A stretch of DNA of 64,000 nt, taken from assembly GCF_006384975.1 (NCBI RefSeq), contig NZ_CP021645.1, positions 5,112,001 to 5,176,000 of the forward strand, in the 5' to 3' direction. Numbering within the stretch: the first letter of the stretch is position 1; each line of letters begins with the position of its first letter. The stretch comes from Pseudomonas oryzihabitans. Lineage in GTDB: Bacteria > Pseudomonadota > Gammaproteobacteria > Pseudomonadales > Pseudomonadaceae. Below the pieces are notes generated by a model that was not told the DNA's origin, did not search any database, and saw only the letters and a list, made by a program, of their open reading frames with translations. Positions 38,601 to 44,699 of the stretch are shown here, one piece after another. Both the position numbers and the translations under genes were made by a program.

Positions 38601-39047
38601 TCCAATGCGGTTACCACTACCGACAGCGGTACTGTCAGCTATCAAGGTGGTCAGTCCATCCAGGTCGGATCGGTTCAGACATCCAACGCCAATGGTGGCG
38701 GTAAGGTAATCTTCGTTGCGCCTCAGGTACTGGACAATATGCCGGGCGTTGCCAACGTTCGTGCTTGGCAAGTGTCTTTGAATACGGGTAGTCGCAGCGA
38801 TGGTTTGGTCGAGGCGCTGGTTGGGGATGTGAATCAGTCTGCACGCATCGACCTTGGGAGTCGCGTAATCGGTGGAAGCCTCGCTGAAAGTCGCCGATTC
38901 ATGGAAGCATTGCTGCAACCGACAGTTATGAAGGAGAGTGGAGTAACACCGAACCTATTCAATGTAGGGGTGGTTTCTCCTCAGCAATTTAGTGTAAATA
39001 AAGGCTTTGTTGAGCGAGATGATGGTGTGATGATTTATAATAATTAA
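29622..39047 (+). CDS. TpsA: giant filamentous-hemagglutinin-like adhesin
   Basis: 3141 residues. A short basic signal peptide (cleavage near ALA-G, residue 29) is followed by the TPS/haemagglutination-activity domain (about 30-270) with NPNGI at 113-117, the site read by TpsB. The remainder is a long beta-helix of short repeats. Two features are unusual: an alpha-helical, Ala/Leu-rich insert of about 220 residues (about 1220-1442) and three full plus one partial 130-residue repeats (about 1967-2404) encoded by near-identical 390-bp DNA. There is no C-terminal toxin or VENN motif, so an adhesin rather than a CDI toxin is likely. Host or surface target unknown. Confidence 0.93.
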   Translation: MSRKKKGTKKFIKAVSVSVIGASSSAALAGPSGGSVAAGTISIGSMSNNEQVITQSSAKGIINWSDFSINAGELVRFAQQAGNDSITLNRVLGSQVSNIQGALQANGNIFLINPNGIVFGSGSTVDVAGLLATTFNVSDSSFTNGGELSFTQVANKDLASITNQGHITAASNGFVYLVAPKVDNSGYVIANVGRVTMAAGDRFTVNLQGSNLINFSVSADTLAAASGDSLNGVKNSGKVSAQTVLLQGNSASGLMSSVVNNTGIIEATDLNIKAGDIAQSGTIKGVGNGVAAATTATLSASKTITTAGNGSSTRATTLNLSVTGEGASLGAEGGALRVDADVLNATAQSGHVLVTDVNGGVALNTVKAGSDEAGGNVVISALNGSITSADTFKTNVSGRSAKLVADGAIGTDTDAVNTKVGGLSASTQNGGINVKNTGALILGDVIAREQISVNGNPSTSGAVDTSGSITLSDGSTGSKNVKVQTSQGLIFTGTVSATNGLTLTSDTANLLAAQDGTQLIGRTLTLSAGGEIGDAARSLSIQSNTVNAAAGNGGVFLTESNGLTIDSLAASGTNNNVSLKTTQGNITVGNITANGGTVGLNADNGTIVATGSGTNVTAKDLKASSKSGIGASNKAIATSVDTITATTTAAQAGAYLSNVKALTKLSVTTPNGDTNIAFTGGSLIYNRNLATLSLNRTQALDLSFANTASGMKLNGIDAGADQNVALTAAGDITQGSGNVVGKKVAIDASGNVGTADTALQTKASQLDLTSRNGIVNVNNTSSDLSLTAKARATNGAVTMTQTGNLAVNSVVAKQAVTLNAGGAVTTDAAAVSIPVSAGSLSVTAASIGTSTKALASQVANGAVSLTATGGDINYSNVGAISLLNVLASNGKIAFQNSGDAVVDLVKAGSAINFKVSGNVTDGNGSAANFITSGLTAAVKSFGTVGDAMEIQVDNLVIDAANGGIYARQSNGNLLSLVQATSGGSGSDIQIAADGSIKLGNVNAGGNNVKISAAGGIEDGRSDTTAANVVARSLDISAPGGVGRNGSLALDVSFLSAAGGSNGVTATNAGAVAVNSSSLVGKGASAISIIATSITVLDNNGGTTTMDNGGTLMLKATSGNIVFLNQNDTIYLPGGGSITLIATSRANAQVPGYDGVIIAGNLKTDGGDITLQAQSNITIGMLDAGTTGNVTVASAGGVILDGNGAAQNIKGNRVSLTASTPNRRSAELTRDTAIAEYSARDAEAAAKLLQLNILIQQLKDYEALVTSATLQNSLAELTQRLAEASANAQSAKVDQMSGVADGLNTALNAATVVRNAAAVIAGAAQAVPFSGDAGADAAFAVVDLVMSAATLALDSYERYTLAPEQDKLVELNNNLDVANAAIYTAATNLATTTAIRDTTATSKATADLAVFKANTARDAALQVRKQAVAGYDLNQQIDSSADKPLGITANRLDINNGDTIDSSLYLNSTGSLGLGNVTVAAGQKIAVDASTNVGVVGTVKSDTSIDFKAGQAILGQGGTLVTPDLKMVAGNGIGANQAVNTQTSRVAADAGVGSVAIVNANGGALLTIGTQGAVKGISGAGDISITTDGSLNIEQLVKDSTHTHTVSLTSTNGSISDGNTVERNVQGGTLVARAAGPIDVDTEVDTLDVEVRSAGNVAVREANAVNARNVKTANGNIDVKSNGAMVVGSLAASTGTIDLRAGGAVDDDQDDSTLIVAKNLNIQAAGSVGATGSNTNRHLDTKVEQVSVTASGDVNLAEVDDLTVGTLETDQGNVTVTTGGTLGLGSLTTGTASDTVTLVAGNKISNARTDGGDNISTANLALSAAQGIGADKTLNVKAAHLEAHADTGSIKIKDLDGDLVIGGVTPNLGHVAISGVNTNGGNIEVGTVGNLTVDEGVINTAAGKIDLQAGGNLQQNVNVQTANGDLSVGAGSDLTMLSGTQAISQGTGNVTYSAGQNANLERVTTNSGKIELATVIGDLTQNALVQTGAGNITAKAGRDLLMASGVHTKVLGSGNISYSAGRNASLEQLTTNGGNIALSAAQGNLTQHKLVQTGTGDITASAAGNLTTEDTTAVLGAGNINYSAGGNASLQQMLTGSGNIELATAIGDLTQNALVQTGAGNITAKAGRDLLMASGVHTKVLGSGNISYSAGRNASLEQLTTNGGNIALSAAQGNLTQHKLVQTGTGDITASAAGNLTTEDTTAVLGAGNINYSAGGNASLQQMLTGSGNIELATVIGDLTQNALVQTGAGNITAKAGRDLLMASGVHTKVLGSGNISYSAGRNASLEQLTTTVGNITLSAAQGNLTQHKLVQTGAGDITASAAGNLTTEDTTAVLGAGNINYSAGGNASLQQMLTGSGNIELATVIGDLTQNALVQTGAGNITAKAGRDLLMASGVHTKVLGSGNVSYTAGGNGNLENLATDSGNVILSVRGNLVQSGSVATTAGNLSADALGDLTMNVGSLAQVMGQGNVNYSAGGNLLLDQVRTANGDVQLTAKAGDIQVQGSSARNITAKQLTANAAGNIGTNDPLRTDVDTLVATATNGSIMVNEGGALTIDTVVAANGKVAVSAGDVAIKQLQGADVVLNSSGQVVTVDGGLVKGGTLDVNAVSGVNLHTALDRATVSVNGTGGLALTEDDGITLARLNTADGDISINAGGNIGVNSVDAGNRNVSLTSSSGSIVSRLLAQVAQLVGISGNRIELNAATGLGNDSQGSLQLQGNTLAARTALSDVNLSQSKSAVLEQIGTGNGNLQVSVANGDAVLGQISASGKATLSADNGRLVDDGNAATRVQSNDLNLTSRNGIGVQTQASRINAQVSESGSVDIDELDGLDRLTVNSASGDVAAVSRTGNLEVDVINANGHSVSLNAGGGAIHDANNNAVSNVSAESANLIAASGIGQVGNPFEVNVRTLSVNAGNGGAFLNSTSTTALDLGSLSAAQGDIALTTAGDLNVKGTVNNRGAGNIFLSGANVTQRATIATSGLGNVTVKGTGNVAMDSNAVTTTDSGTVSYQGGQSIQVGSVQTSNANGGGKVIFVAPQVLDNMPGVANVRAWQVSLNTGSRSDGLVEALVGDVNQSARIDLGSRVIGGSLAESRRFMEALLQPTVMKESGVTPNLFNVGVVSPQQFSVNKGFVERDDGVMIYNN
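33279..33945 (+). other. alpha-helical insert within the TpsA beta-helix
   Basis: Encodes about 220 residues rich in Ala, Leu, Gln and Glu with heptad-like runs (AEAAAKLLQLNILIQQL, KLVELNNNLDVANAA). A small hydrophobic Gly/Ala stretch lies in the middle. Beta-helix repeats resume on both sides (GNRVSLTA before, LGITANRLDI after). Confidence 0.7.
35521..36832 (+). repeat. 390-bp in-frame tandem repeats in tpsA
   Basis: Three full units (35521-35910, 35911-36300, 36301-36690) and a partial fourth (36691-36832). Each encodes 130 residues that are themselves two related 65-residue halves. Units 1 and 2 look identical over at least 250 bp (35661-35910 against 36051-36300), so the array arose recently. 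Confidence 0.95.
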
Positions 39048-39065
39048 GCTTTCCCCTGTTAAAAT

Positions 39066-39099
39066 AAAAAGGCTGCCCGAAGGATCGGGCAGCCTTTTT
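39066..39099. terminator. strong bidirectional terminator after tpsA
   Basis: 15-bp perfect stem AAAAAGGCTGCCCGA (39066-39080) with TCGGGCAGCCTTTTT (39085-39099), loop AGGA. Located 19 bases past the tpsA stop. Confidence 0.95.
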
Positions 39100-39366
39100 A
39101 TTTGGCTCGAATTCAAGGTCGTCTGAGTCGAATTGGCACTAACTCAAGATTAGGGGTACACCTGTTTCAGTCGCTCTTTGAGCGTAGTCAGGCTCTGGCA
39201 AGAAATGACCGCTATACTCTCCGCAATAGCCGTTTGAGACTCGTGTCGGCGAACCTCTATGTTATGCAAGAGGAGAATTTCTATGTCCTTTTAGGATGGA
39301 ACGTCATTCTGGAAAATCTGGGATCGCTGATCTTTGGAAAATCCAAAGCGATATTTGAGCATTTAT
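39100..39366. other. short intergenic remnant right of the adhesin genes
   Basis: About 270 bp between the tpsA terminator and the rcnB remnant. A purine-rich GAGGAG element with an ATG at 39283, followed by a stop after three codons, resembles the start region of the intact rcnB-like gene and may be its decayed 5' end. Confidence 0.4.
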
Positions 39367-39539
39367 TGGGACGGGCTCGACGTAAATACATCCGCGACGA
39401 TTACGTAACCAATGACTGGAAAAAAGCCTGGGCTAGAGCCGCCGGGGAGGACAGCCAGTGAGTCAAGATCGGCGCGGACTATGTGCTGATCAAGCGCAGC
39501 AATGGCGTCATCGACAAGATCGTCAAGGCCAAGCCCTGA
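39367..39539 (+). pseudogene. decayed second copy of the rcnB-like gene
   Basis: In one frame it encodes RRKYIRDDYVTNDWKK, then GEDSQ, a TGA in place of the Trp codon of the intact gene, then VKIGADYVLIKRSNGVIDKI to the normal stop. The segment before 39450 is only about 70% identical to the intact gene at 26326-26730, whereas 39450-39540 is 98% identical. The copy is therefore a mosaic. Confidence 0.8.
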
Positions 39540-39540
39540 G
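39450..39540 (+). repeat. right copy of 91-bp direct repeat bounding the adhesin island
   Basis: Matches 26641-26731 at 89 of 91 positions, in direct orientation, 12.8 kb apart. Confidence 0.85.
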
Positions 39541-39548
39541 TCTCATCG

Positions 39549-39574
39549 CCAGGGGGCGAGTCTGTGCCCCCTGG
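39549..39574 (+). terminator. hairpin after the rcnB remnant
   Basis: 9-bp stem CCAGGGGGC (39549-39557) with GCCCCCTGG (39566-39574), followed by a weak T-rich tract. Probably the original terminator of the rcnB-like gene; the left copy at 26731 no longer has it. Confidence 0.6.
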
Positions 39575-39624
39575 TATTCATCCTACTGAAGCGTCATGCT
39601 GAAACGCCCATCAGGAGTTCCAGC

Positions 39625-39927
39625 ATGACCACCGAAATCCGTGTAGTCGCCATCCTGCAGGCTCAGCCGGGCCAGGCCGAAGCGGTCGAGCGGGCGTTGC
39701 GCGCCATCGTCGCGCCCTCGCGTGCCGAAGCGGCTTGCTACTTCTATACGCCCCATCACGATCCGAGCCACCCGGGCCGCTATGTCTTCATCGAGCGCTG
39801 GGCCAGCCGCGAAGCCCTCGCCGAGCACGAGCAGACCGCGCACTTCAAGCAGTTGCTGACCGACCTCGACGGCCTGCTCGCCGAGCCGCCGCAGATCATG
39901 ATCCTGGAAGAATTGCCGCTGGCTTAA
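39625..39927 (+). CDS. antibiotic-biosynthesis-monooxygenase-fold (ABM) protein
   Basis: 100 residues from the ATG at 39625, with an AGGAG ribosome site 8 bases upstream. The pattern (VVAILQAQPGQAEAVERAL, then FIERWASREALAEHEQTAHF) is the dimeric alpha-beta ABM fold of quinol monooxygenase YgiN and relatives. Substrate unknown. Sequence just upstream (39593-39607) is shared with 26775-26789, suggesting this gene originally followed rcnB directly before the island arrived. Confidence 0.85.
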   Translation: MTTEIRVVAILQAQPGQAEAVERALRAIVAPSRAEAACYFYTPHHDPSHPGRYVFIERWASREALAEHEQTAHFKQLLTDLDGLLAEPPQIMILEELPLA

Positions 39928-39990
39928 GGCAAACGACATCGGCCTGTCATTCGACTAGGCCACCCTGAGCCTCTTTTCCTGGAGGCCCGG

Positions 39991-41544
39991 ATGAACACCT
40001 CAAGACGTCAAGCGCTCGGTCTACTCGGTTTAGGCCTGAGTGCTGCCTGGTTCGCCGGTTGCAGCGCGCGCGAGCCGCAGCCGGATCCCTTCACCCTGGG
40101 CGTCGCCAGCGGCGATCCAACCGCCGAGGGCTTCGTCATCTGGACCCGGCTAGCGCCCGATCCACTCGCCGCAGACGGCTTGGGCGGCCTGCATAGCCCG
40201 GTCGAGGCCCAATGGGAGGTGGCCCTGGACCCCGGCCTGCGCCAGGTGGTGCAACGGGGCGTGGCCGTGGCGCTGCCGCAGACGGCCTTCAGCGTACCGG
40301 TCACCGTCGCGGGCCTGGCACCGGGGCGTCCGTACTGGTATCGCTTCACCGCCCTGGGTCACCAGAGCCGGATCGGTCGGGCCACTACCTTGCCGCCGCT
40401 GGCCAGCGCCCCGGAGCGCCTGAAGCTGGTCGTGGCTTCTTGCTCGCATTATGAGAACGGCTTCTTCAGTGCCTATCGGCACATGGCCGAAGAGAACGCT
40501 GACTTGGCGCTGTTCCTCGGCGATTACATCTATGACAGCAACTTTCCCCTGACCACCCAGGCGGTGCGTCGCCATGGCATGCCGCCGGCCACCGATCTGG
40601 TGGGCTATCGCCGGCGCCATGCCCTGTACCGGACCGATCCCGACCTGCAGCGACTGCATGCCGAGCTGACCTGCCTGATGACCTGGGACGACCACGAGGT
40701 ACAGAACGACTACGCCGGACCCTGGCCGGCCAATCCCCATATCAACCTGGCCACCTTTGCCTTGCAGCGCCAGGCGGCCTACCAGGCCTTTCGCGAGCAT
40801 GCGCCGCTGCGGGCCTGGCGGAGCCAGGGCACGGGCTTGCGTCTCTATGATCGCTTCAATTTCGGTCAGTTGGCGCAGATTCACCTGCTCGATGGCCGCC
40901 AGTACCGCAGCGAGCCGGCCTGTGCGACGGACCGGACCCGTGGCGGCCATCTGGTCGCTGCGGATTGTCCCGGCCGCAACGACGGGACGCGCAGCATGCT
41001 CGGCGAGGCTCAGGAGCGTTGGTTGATGGAGGGCTTCCGCCGCAGTTCCGCACGCTGGAATCTGATCGCCCAGGACGTACTAATGGCGCCCCTGCGCCAG
41101 CGCCTACCCAACGGCGAGCCGGGACGCTGGACCGATGGCTGGGACGGCTATCCCGCCACGCGGGCGCGGTTGCTACAGGGCGTGGCCAGCAGCCGCGTCG
41201 CCAATCCGGTGACCCTGGGCGGCGACAGCCATTCCTTCTGGGTCAATGACCTGCACCTGGACGCCGAGGACGAACGCACGCCGGTGGTGGCTACCGAGTT
41301 CATCGGGACGTCGATCACTTCCAACGGCCCGGATTACGCAGAGTTCGCGAAATTGCGCCCGGAGAATCCACAGATCCGCTTCTTCGAGAGTCGCCTGCGC
41401 GGCTACCTGGCGCTGGATATCACCCGGGAGCGGTTGCAGGCGGAGCTGCGTACCATTACCGACCGCACCCGCCCGGATGCGGAGCGCGGCACCCTGGCGC
41501 GTTTCGTGGTGGAGGCGGGACGGCCGGGGGCCATTCCCGCCTAA
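39991..41544 (+). CDS. PhoD-type alkaline phosphatase/phosphodiesterase, exported
   Basis: 517 residues. The N-terminus has a Tat-like SRRQALGL motif followed by a hydrophobic stretch and a lipobox FAGC (Cys24), so it is probably a Tat-exported lipoprotein or periplasmic enzyme. Catalytic metal ligands are suggested by the PhoD motifs ASCSHYE, LFLGDYIYD, TWDDHEVQNDY and LGGDSHSFW. PhoD enzymes use Ca/Fe and hydrolyse phosphomono- and diesters. Monocistronic; no Pho box was identified. Confidence 0.9.
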   Translation: MNTSRRQALGLLGLGLSAAWFAGCSAREPQPDPFTLGVASGDPTAEGFVIWTRLAPDPLAADGLGGLHSPVEAQWEVALDPGLRQVVQRGVAVALPQTAFSVPVTVAGLAPGRPYWYRFTALGHQSRIGRATTLPPLASAPERLKLVVASCSHYENGFFSAYRHMAEENADLALFLGDYIYDSNFPLTTQAVRRHGMPPATDLVGYRRRHALYRTDPDLQRLHAELTCLMTWDDHEVQNDYAGPWPANPHINLATFALQRQAAYQAFREHAPLRAWRSQGTGLRLYDRFNFGQLAQIHLLDGRQYRSEPACATDRTRGGHLVAADCPGRNDGTRSMLGEAQERWLMEGFRRSSARWNLIAQDVLMAPLRQRLPNGEPGRWTDGWDGYPATRARLLQGVASSRVANPVTLGGDSHSFWVNDLHLDAEDERTPVVATEFIGTSITSNGPDYAEFAKLRPENPQIRFFESRLRGYLALDITRERLQAELRTITDRTRPDAERGTLARFVVEAGRPGAIPA

Positions 41545-41548
41545 CGGA

Positions 41549-42901
41549 TCAGACGAACAGCGACAACAGCATGATGAAGGCCAGGGCCACCACCGAGAGG
41601 ATGGTTTCCATCATCGACCAGGTCTTGAAGGTCTCGGCCACGGTCATGTTGAAGTACTGCTTCACCAGCCAGAAGCCGGCGTCGTTGACGTGGGAGAGGA
41701 TCACCGAACCGGCACCTGCGGCCAGCACCAGCAGTTCCTTGTTCACGCCCGGCACCAGGGCCACCACGGGGGCGACGATGCCGGCGCCGGTGATGGTCGC
41801 CACGGTGGCGGAACCGGTGGCCACGCGGATCACCGCCGCCACCAGCCAGGTCAGCAGGATCGGCGAGATCTGGGTTTGCACCGCCAGGTTGCCGATCACC
41901 TCACCGACACCGCTGGCCACCAGCATCTGCTTGAAGCCACCGCCGGCGCCGACGATCAGCACGATGGCCGCCACCGGCGCCAGGCTCTGGTCGAGCAGCT
42001 TGACGATCTTCTCGCGGGAGAAGCCGCAGGCGGTGCCGAAGCTGTAGAAGCTCAGCAGCAGGGCGGCGAGCAGGGCGGTGATGGGATGGCCGATGAAGTC
42101 CATCCAGATGCGGAAGTGGTTGTCGGCGGCGAAGAAGATGTCGGCGAAGGCCTTGAGCAGCATCAGGATCACCGGCAGCAGCACGGTGAAAACTGTGATG
42201 CCGAAGCCCGGCAGGTTGCGGTTGTCGGTCTCCTGGGCGATCTGGGCGACCAGTTCGGGGTTGGCCGAACCGGGAATGCGCTTGGAGATCCAGGCGCCGA
42301 AGATGGGGCCGGCGATCATGGCGGTGGGCAGGCCGACGATCAGGCCGTAGAAGATGGTCTTGCCGATGTCGGCACCGAACACCCCGACCGCCAGCAGCGG
42401 ACCCGGATGCGGCGGCACCAGGCCATGCACGGCGGACAGACCCGCCAGCAGCGGGATGCCCAGCTTGACCAGCGACAGCCCGGTGCGACGGGCGACGATG
42501 AACACCAGGGGCGCCAGCAGCACGAAGCCGATCTCGAAGAACAGCGGGATGCCCACCAGGAAGGCGGCGAACATCATTGCCCAGTGCACGCGCTTGATGC
42601 CGAAGGCGCGGATCAGCGTCTGGGCGATCTGGTCGGCGCCGCCGGAATCGGCCATCAGTTTGCCGAGCATGGTGCCGAGGCCCAGCAGGATGCCGACGAA
42701 GCCGAGCACGCCGCCGAAGCCGTCCTGGAAGGATTTCATGACCTTTTCCACCGGCATGCCGGAGGTCAGGCCGAGAAAGCCCGAGGCGATGGTCAGGGCG
42801 ATGAAGGGATGGACCTTGAACTTGGTGATCAAGAGCACCAGGCCGATGATGGTCACCAGGGCGTCGAGCAAAAGAAAGCTGTTGTGGTCCATGCCGAACA
42901 T
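41549..42901 (-). CDS. gntT: gluconate:H+ symporter (GntP family)
   Basis: 450 residues, about 12-14 membrane segments. Imports D-gluconate; the kinase encoded just upstream makes 6-phosphogluconate. AGGAG ribosome site before the ATG at 42901. A GntR operator (42938-42951) sits between the kinase stop and this start, so it has its own regulated expression besides read-through from gntK. Confidence 0.92.
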   Translation of the reverse strand: MFGMDHNSFLLLDALVTIIGLVLLITKFKVHPFIALTIASGFLGLTSGMPVEKVMKSFQDGFGGVLGFVGILLGLGTMLGKLMADSGGADQIAQTLIRAFGIKRVHWAMMFAAFLVGIPLFFEIGFVLLAPLVFIVARRTGLSLVKLGIPLLAGLSAVHGLVPPHPGPLLAVGVFGADIGKTIFYGLIVGLPTAMIAGPIFGAWISKRIPGSANPELVAQIAQETDNRNLPGFGITVFTVLLPVILMLLKAFADIFFAADNHFRIWMDFIGHPITALLAALLLSFYSFGTACGFSREKIVKLLDQSLAPVAAIVLIVGAGGGFKQMLVASGVGEVIGNLAVQTQISPILLTWLVAAVIRVATGSATVATITGAGIVAPVVALVPGVNKELLVLAAGAGSVILSHVNDAGFWLVKQYFNMTVAETFKTWSMMETILSVVALAFIMLLSLFV

Positions 42902-42937
42902 GGCGCCTCTCCTATTGTTGTTGTGAGGGATTGCTTG

Positions 42938-42951
42938 GGTAGCGCTGTCTC
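42938..42951 (-). promoter_or_regulatory. GntR operator in front of gntT
   Basis: GGTAGCGCTGTCTC, the same site as at 43503 and 43618 in the opposite orientation. It contains the TAGCGCT core reported for pseudomonad GntR. Confidence 0.7.
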
Positions 42952-42952
42952 G

Positions 42953-43486
42953 TCAGGCCGGTTGAGCCAGCCGAGCCGAGGTGCTCCACCAGGCCGAGAC
43001 CTGCTGGCCAATGGCGGACAAGGGGTTGCGAGCGTCCACTACCAGCGTAGTCGCTTCACCGTGTGGCGCTTCCAGGGCGGCGAACTGGCTATCGATCAGG
43101 CTGGCGGGCATGAAGTGGCCCGGGCGATTGGCGACGCGCTGGGCAGCGGTCTCGCGGGTCAGTTCGAGGAAGACGAAACCGAGGCCGGGCACGGCCTGGC
43201 GCAGTTGGTCGCGATAGCGGCGCTTGAGTGCGGAGCAGGTGAGCACCGGGCGTTCACCAGCGGCCACGGCGGCGGCCAGCTCTTCGCCCAGGCGGGTCAA
43301 CCAGCCGGCGCGGTCCGCGTCGTCGAGGGGAATCCCGGCGCTCATCTTGGCGATGTTGGCTGGGGGGTGGAAGGCGTCGCCTTCGATCAGGCGGCCACCG
43401 TCCTGCTGGGCGATGGCGGCGCCGACGCTGCTCTTGCCGCAGCCTGCGACGCCCATGACCACCAGCGCGGGAATGGGAGTGTTCAT
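42953..43486 (-). CDS. gntK: gluconokinase
   Basis: 177 residues from the third of three in-frame candidate starts (GTG 43492, ATG 43489, ATG 43486); 43486 has GGAGG at 5 bases. Walker A GVAGCGKS at 12-19 and the gluconokinase-typical GDAFHPPANIAKM motif. Phosphorylates gluconate to 6-phosphogluconate for the Entner-Doudoroff pathway. Operator at 43503-43516 directly upstream. Confidence 0.93.
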   Translation of the reverse strand: MNTPIPALVVMGVAGCGKSSVGAAIAQQDGGRLIEGDAFHPPANIAKMSAGIPLDDADRAGWLTRLGEELAAAVAAGERPVLTCSALKRRYRDQLRQAVPGLGFVFLELTRETAAQRVANRPGHFMPASLIDSQFAALEAPHGEATTLVVDARNPLSAIGQQVSAWWSTSARLAQPA

Positions 43487-43502
43487 CATCACCTCCGGTC
43501 TG

Positions 43503-43516
43503 GAGACAGCGCTACC
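43503..43516. promoter_or_regulatory. GntR operator in front of gntK
   Basis: GAGACAGCGCTACC, identical over 14 bp to 43618-43631 and to the complement of 42938-42951. Confidence 0.75.
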
Positions 43517-43617
43517 CCGAAAGGATAAAAAGGGCGCGGCTTCCAGTTCTTGTCGATCTTGTTAGGGCCGAATGCCGATGGGCTGCATCAGCGCGCATCA
43601 GGCTTGTAGTGTCTGGT

Positions 43618-43631
43618 GAGACAGCGCTACC
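43618..43631. promoter_or_regulatory. GntR operator in front of gntR
   Basis: GAGACAGCGCTACC in the gntK/gntR divergent gap. Its complement reads AAGGTAGCGCT, a good match to the published P. aeruginosa GntR consensus (AC-N-AAG-N-TAGCGCT, from memory). Suggests autoregulation. Confidence 0.75.
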
Positions 43632-43673
43632 TTAGGCGGGTTCTCCGTCTCTGACAAGCCTGAAACCATAACA

Positions 43674-44690
43674 ATGAAGCGAACGGGTTCTCGTAGTTCC
43701 GGTCGGCCCACCCTCACCGAGGTGGCGCTGCAGGCCGGTGTTTCCCCCATTACCGCCTCGCGCGTCCTACGCGGGGTCGCCACCGTGGCGCCCGAGTTGG
43801 TCACCCGGGTGCAAGAGGCCGCCGCCCAGCTCGGCTACGTCACCAATCCGGCCGCTCGCGCCCTGGCCTCGGCCCAGGGGCACTCGGTGGTGGTGCTGGT
43901 GCCCTCGCTTTCCAACCATCTGTTCATCGAGCCGCTGGAGGCCATCCACGAGGTCTTGCGGCCGCGTGGGCTGGAGGTGCTGATCGGCAATTACCACTAC
44001 GATCCCGAGGAAGAGGAGAAGCTGATCCGCAACTACCTGGCCTACCAGCCGCGGGGCCTGTTGCTGACCGGTTTCGACCGCACCGATACCGCGCGCCAGC
44101 TGCTGGCGGCCAGTGGCGTGCCGCGGGTGCACATGATGGAACTGGATCCGGCCGGTACGGTGCCCAGCGTGGGCTTTTCCCAGCATGCGGCCGGGGCGGC
44201 GGCGGCGCGCCATCTGTTGGCCGCCGGCCGCAAGCGGCTGGGCTATGTCGCCGCCCAGCTCGATCCCCGGGCGCTGGCGCGGGGCGAAGGCTTTCGCGAG
44301 GTGCTGCGCGAGGCGGGCTGCTACGACCCGAGCCTGGACGTGCTGGATGCCCAGCCTTCGTCCGTGGGCCTGGGTGCCCAGCAGTTCCGCGAGTTGCTGG
44401 CGCGGCGGCCCGATGTCGACGGCCTATTCTTCTGCAACGACGACCTGGCCCAGGGCGCGCTGTTCGAGGCGCAGCGCCTGGGCATCGCCATTCCCGAGCG
44501 GATTTCGGTGATCGGCTTCAACGATCTGCCCGGCTCGGCGCATACGGTGCCGCGGCTGTCGTCCATCCAGACGCCGCGAGCAGCGGTGGGGCGCCAGGCG
44601 GCGACCCTGTTGCTGGGCCTGCTCGATGGCCGCAGCCAGCCGACTTCGGTGGATCTGGGGTTCGAGCTGGTGAGTCGGGAAAGCGTCTAG
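43674..44690 (+). CDS. gntR: LacI-family gluconate repressor
   Basis: 338 residues. N-terminal LacI HTH (PTLTEVALQAGVSPITASRVLRG) with hinge helix (NPAARALASAQ), then a periplasmic-binding-like core (about 65-338). Divergent from gntK-gntT with shared operators; gluconate or 6-phosphogluconate would release it. Central CG of the operators fits LacI-family binding. Confidence 0.93.
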   Translation: MKRTGSRSSGRPTLTEVALQAGVSPITASRVLRGVATVAPELVTRVQEAAAQLGYVTNPAARALASAQGHSVVVLVPSLSNHLFIEPLEAIHEVLRPRGLEVLIGNYHYDPEEEEKLIRNYLAYQPRGLLLTGFDRTDTARQLLAASGVPRVHMMELDPAGTVPSVGFSQHAAGAAAARHLLAAGRKRLGYVAAQLDPRALARGEGFREVLREAGCYDPSLDVLDAQPSSVGLGAQQFRELLARRPDVDGLFFCNDDLAQGALFEAQRLGIAIPERISVIGFNDLPGSAHTVPRLSSIQTPRAAVGRQAATLLLGLLDGRSQPTSVDLGFELVSRESV

Positions 44691-44699
44691 TCCCCGGGC

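Noticed and set aside
29622..39047. contact-dependent inhibition (CdiA) toxin
   Set aside because: No VENN or pretoxin motif, no C-terminal toxin-like region and no immunity gene after it; a terminator follows directly.
39102..39461. 119-residue open frame before the ABM gene
   Set aside because: Ends inside the rcnB remnant at its premature stop; the 5' part has no similarity and no ribosome site.
41246..43528. 760-residue open frame antisense to gntT-gntK
   Set aside because: It is a high-GC shadow: His/Gln/Asp-rich low-complexity translation without any motif, opposite well-recognised genes.
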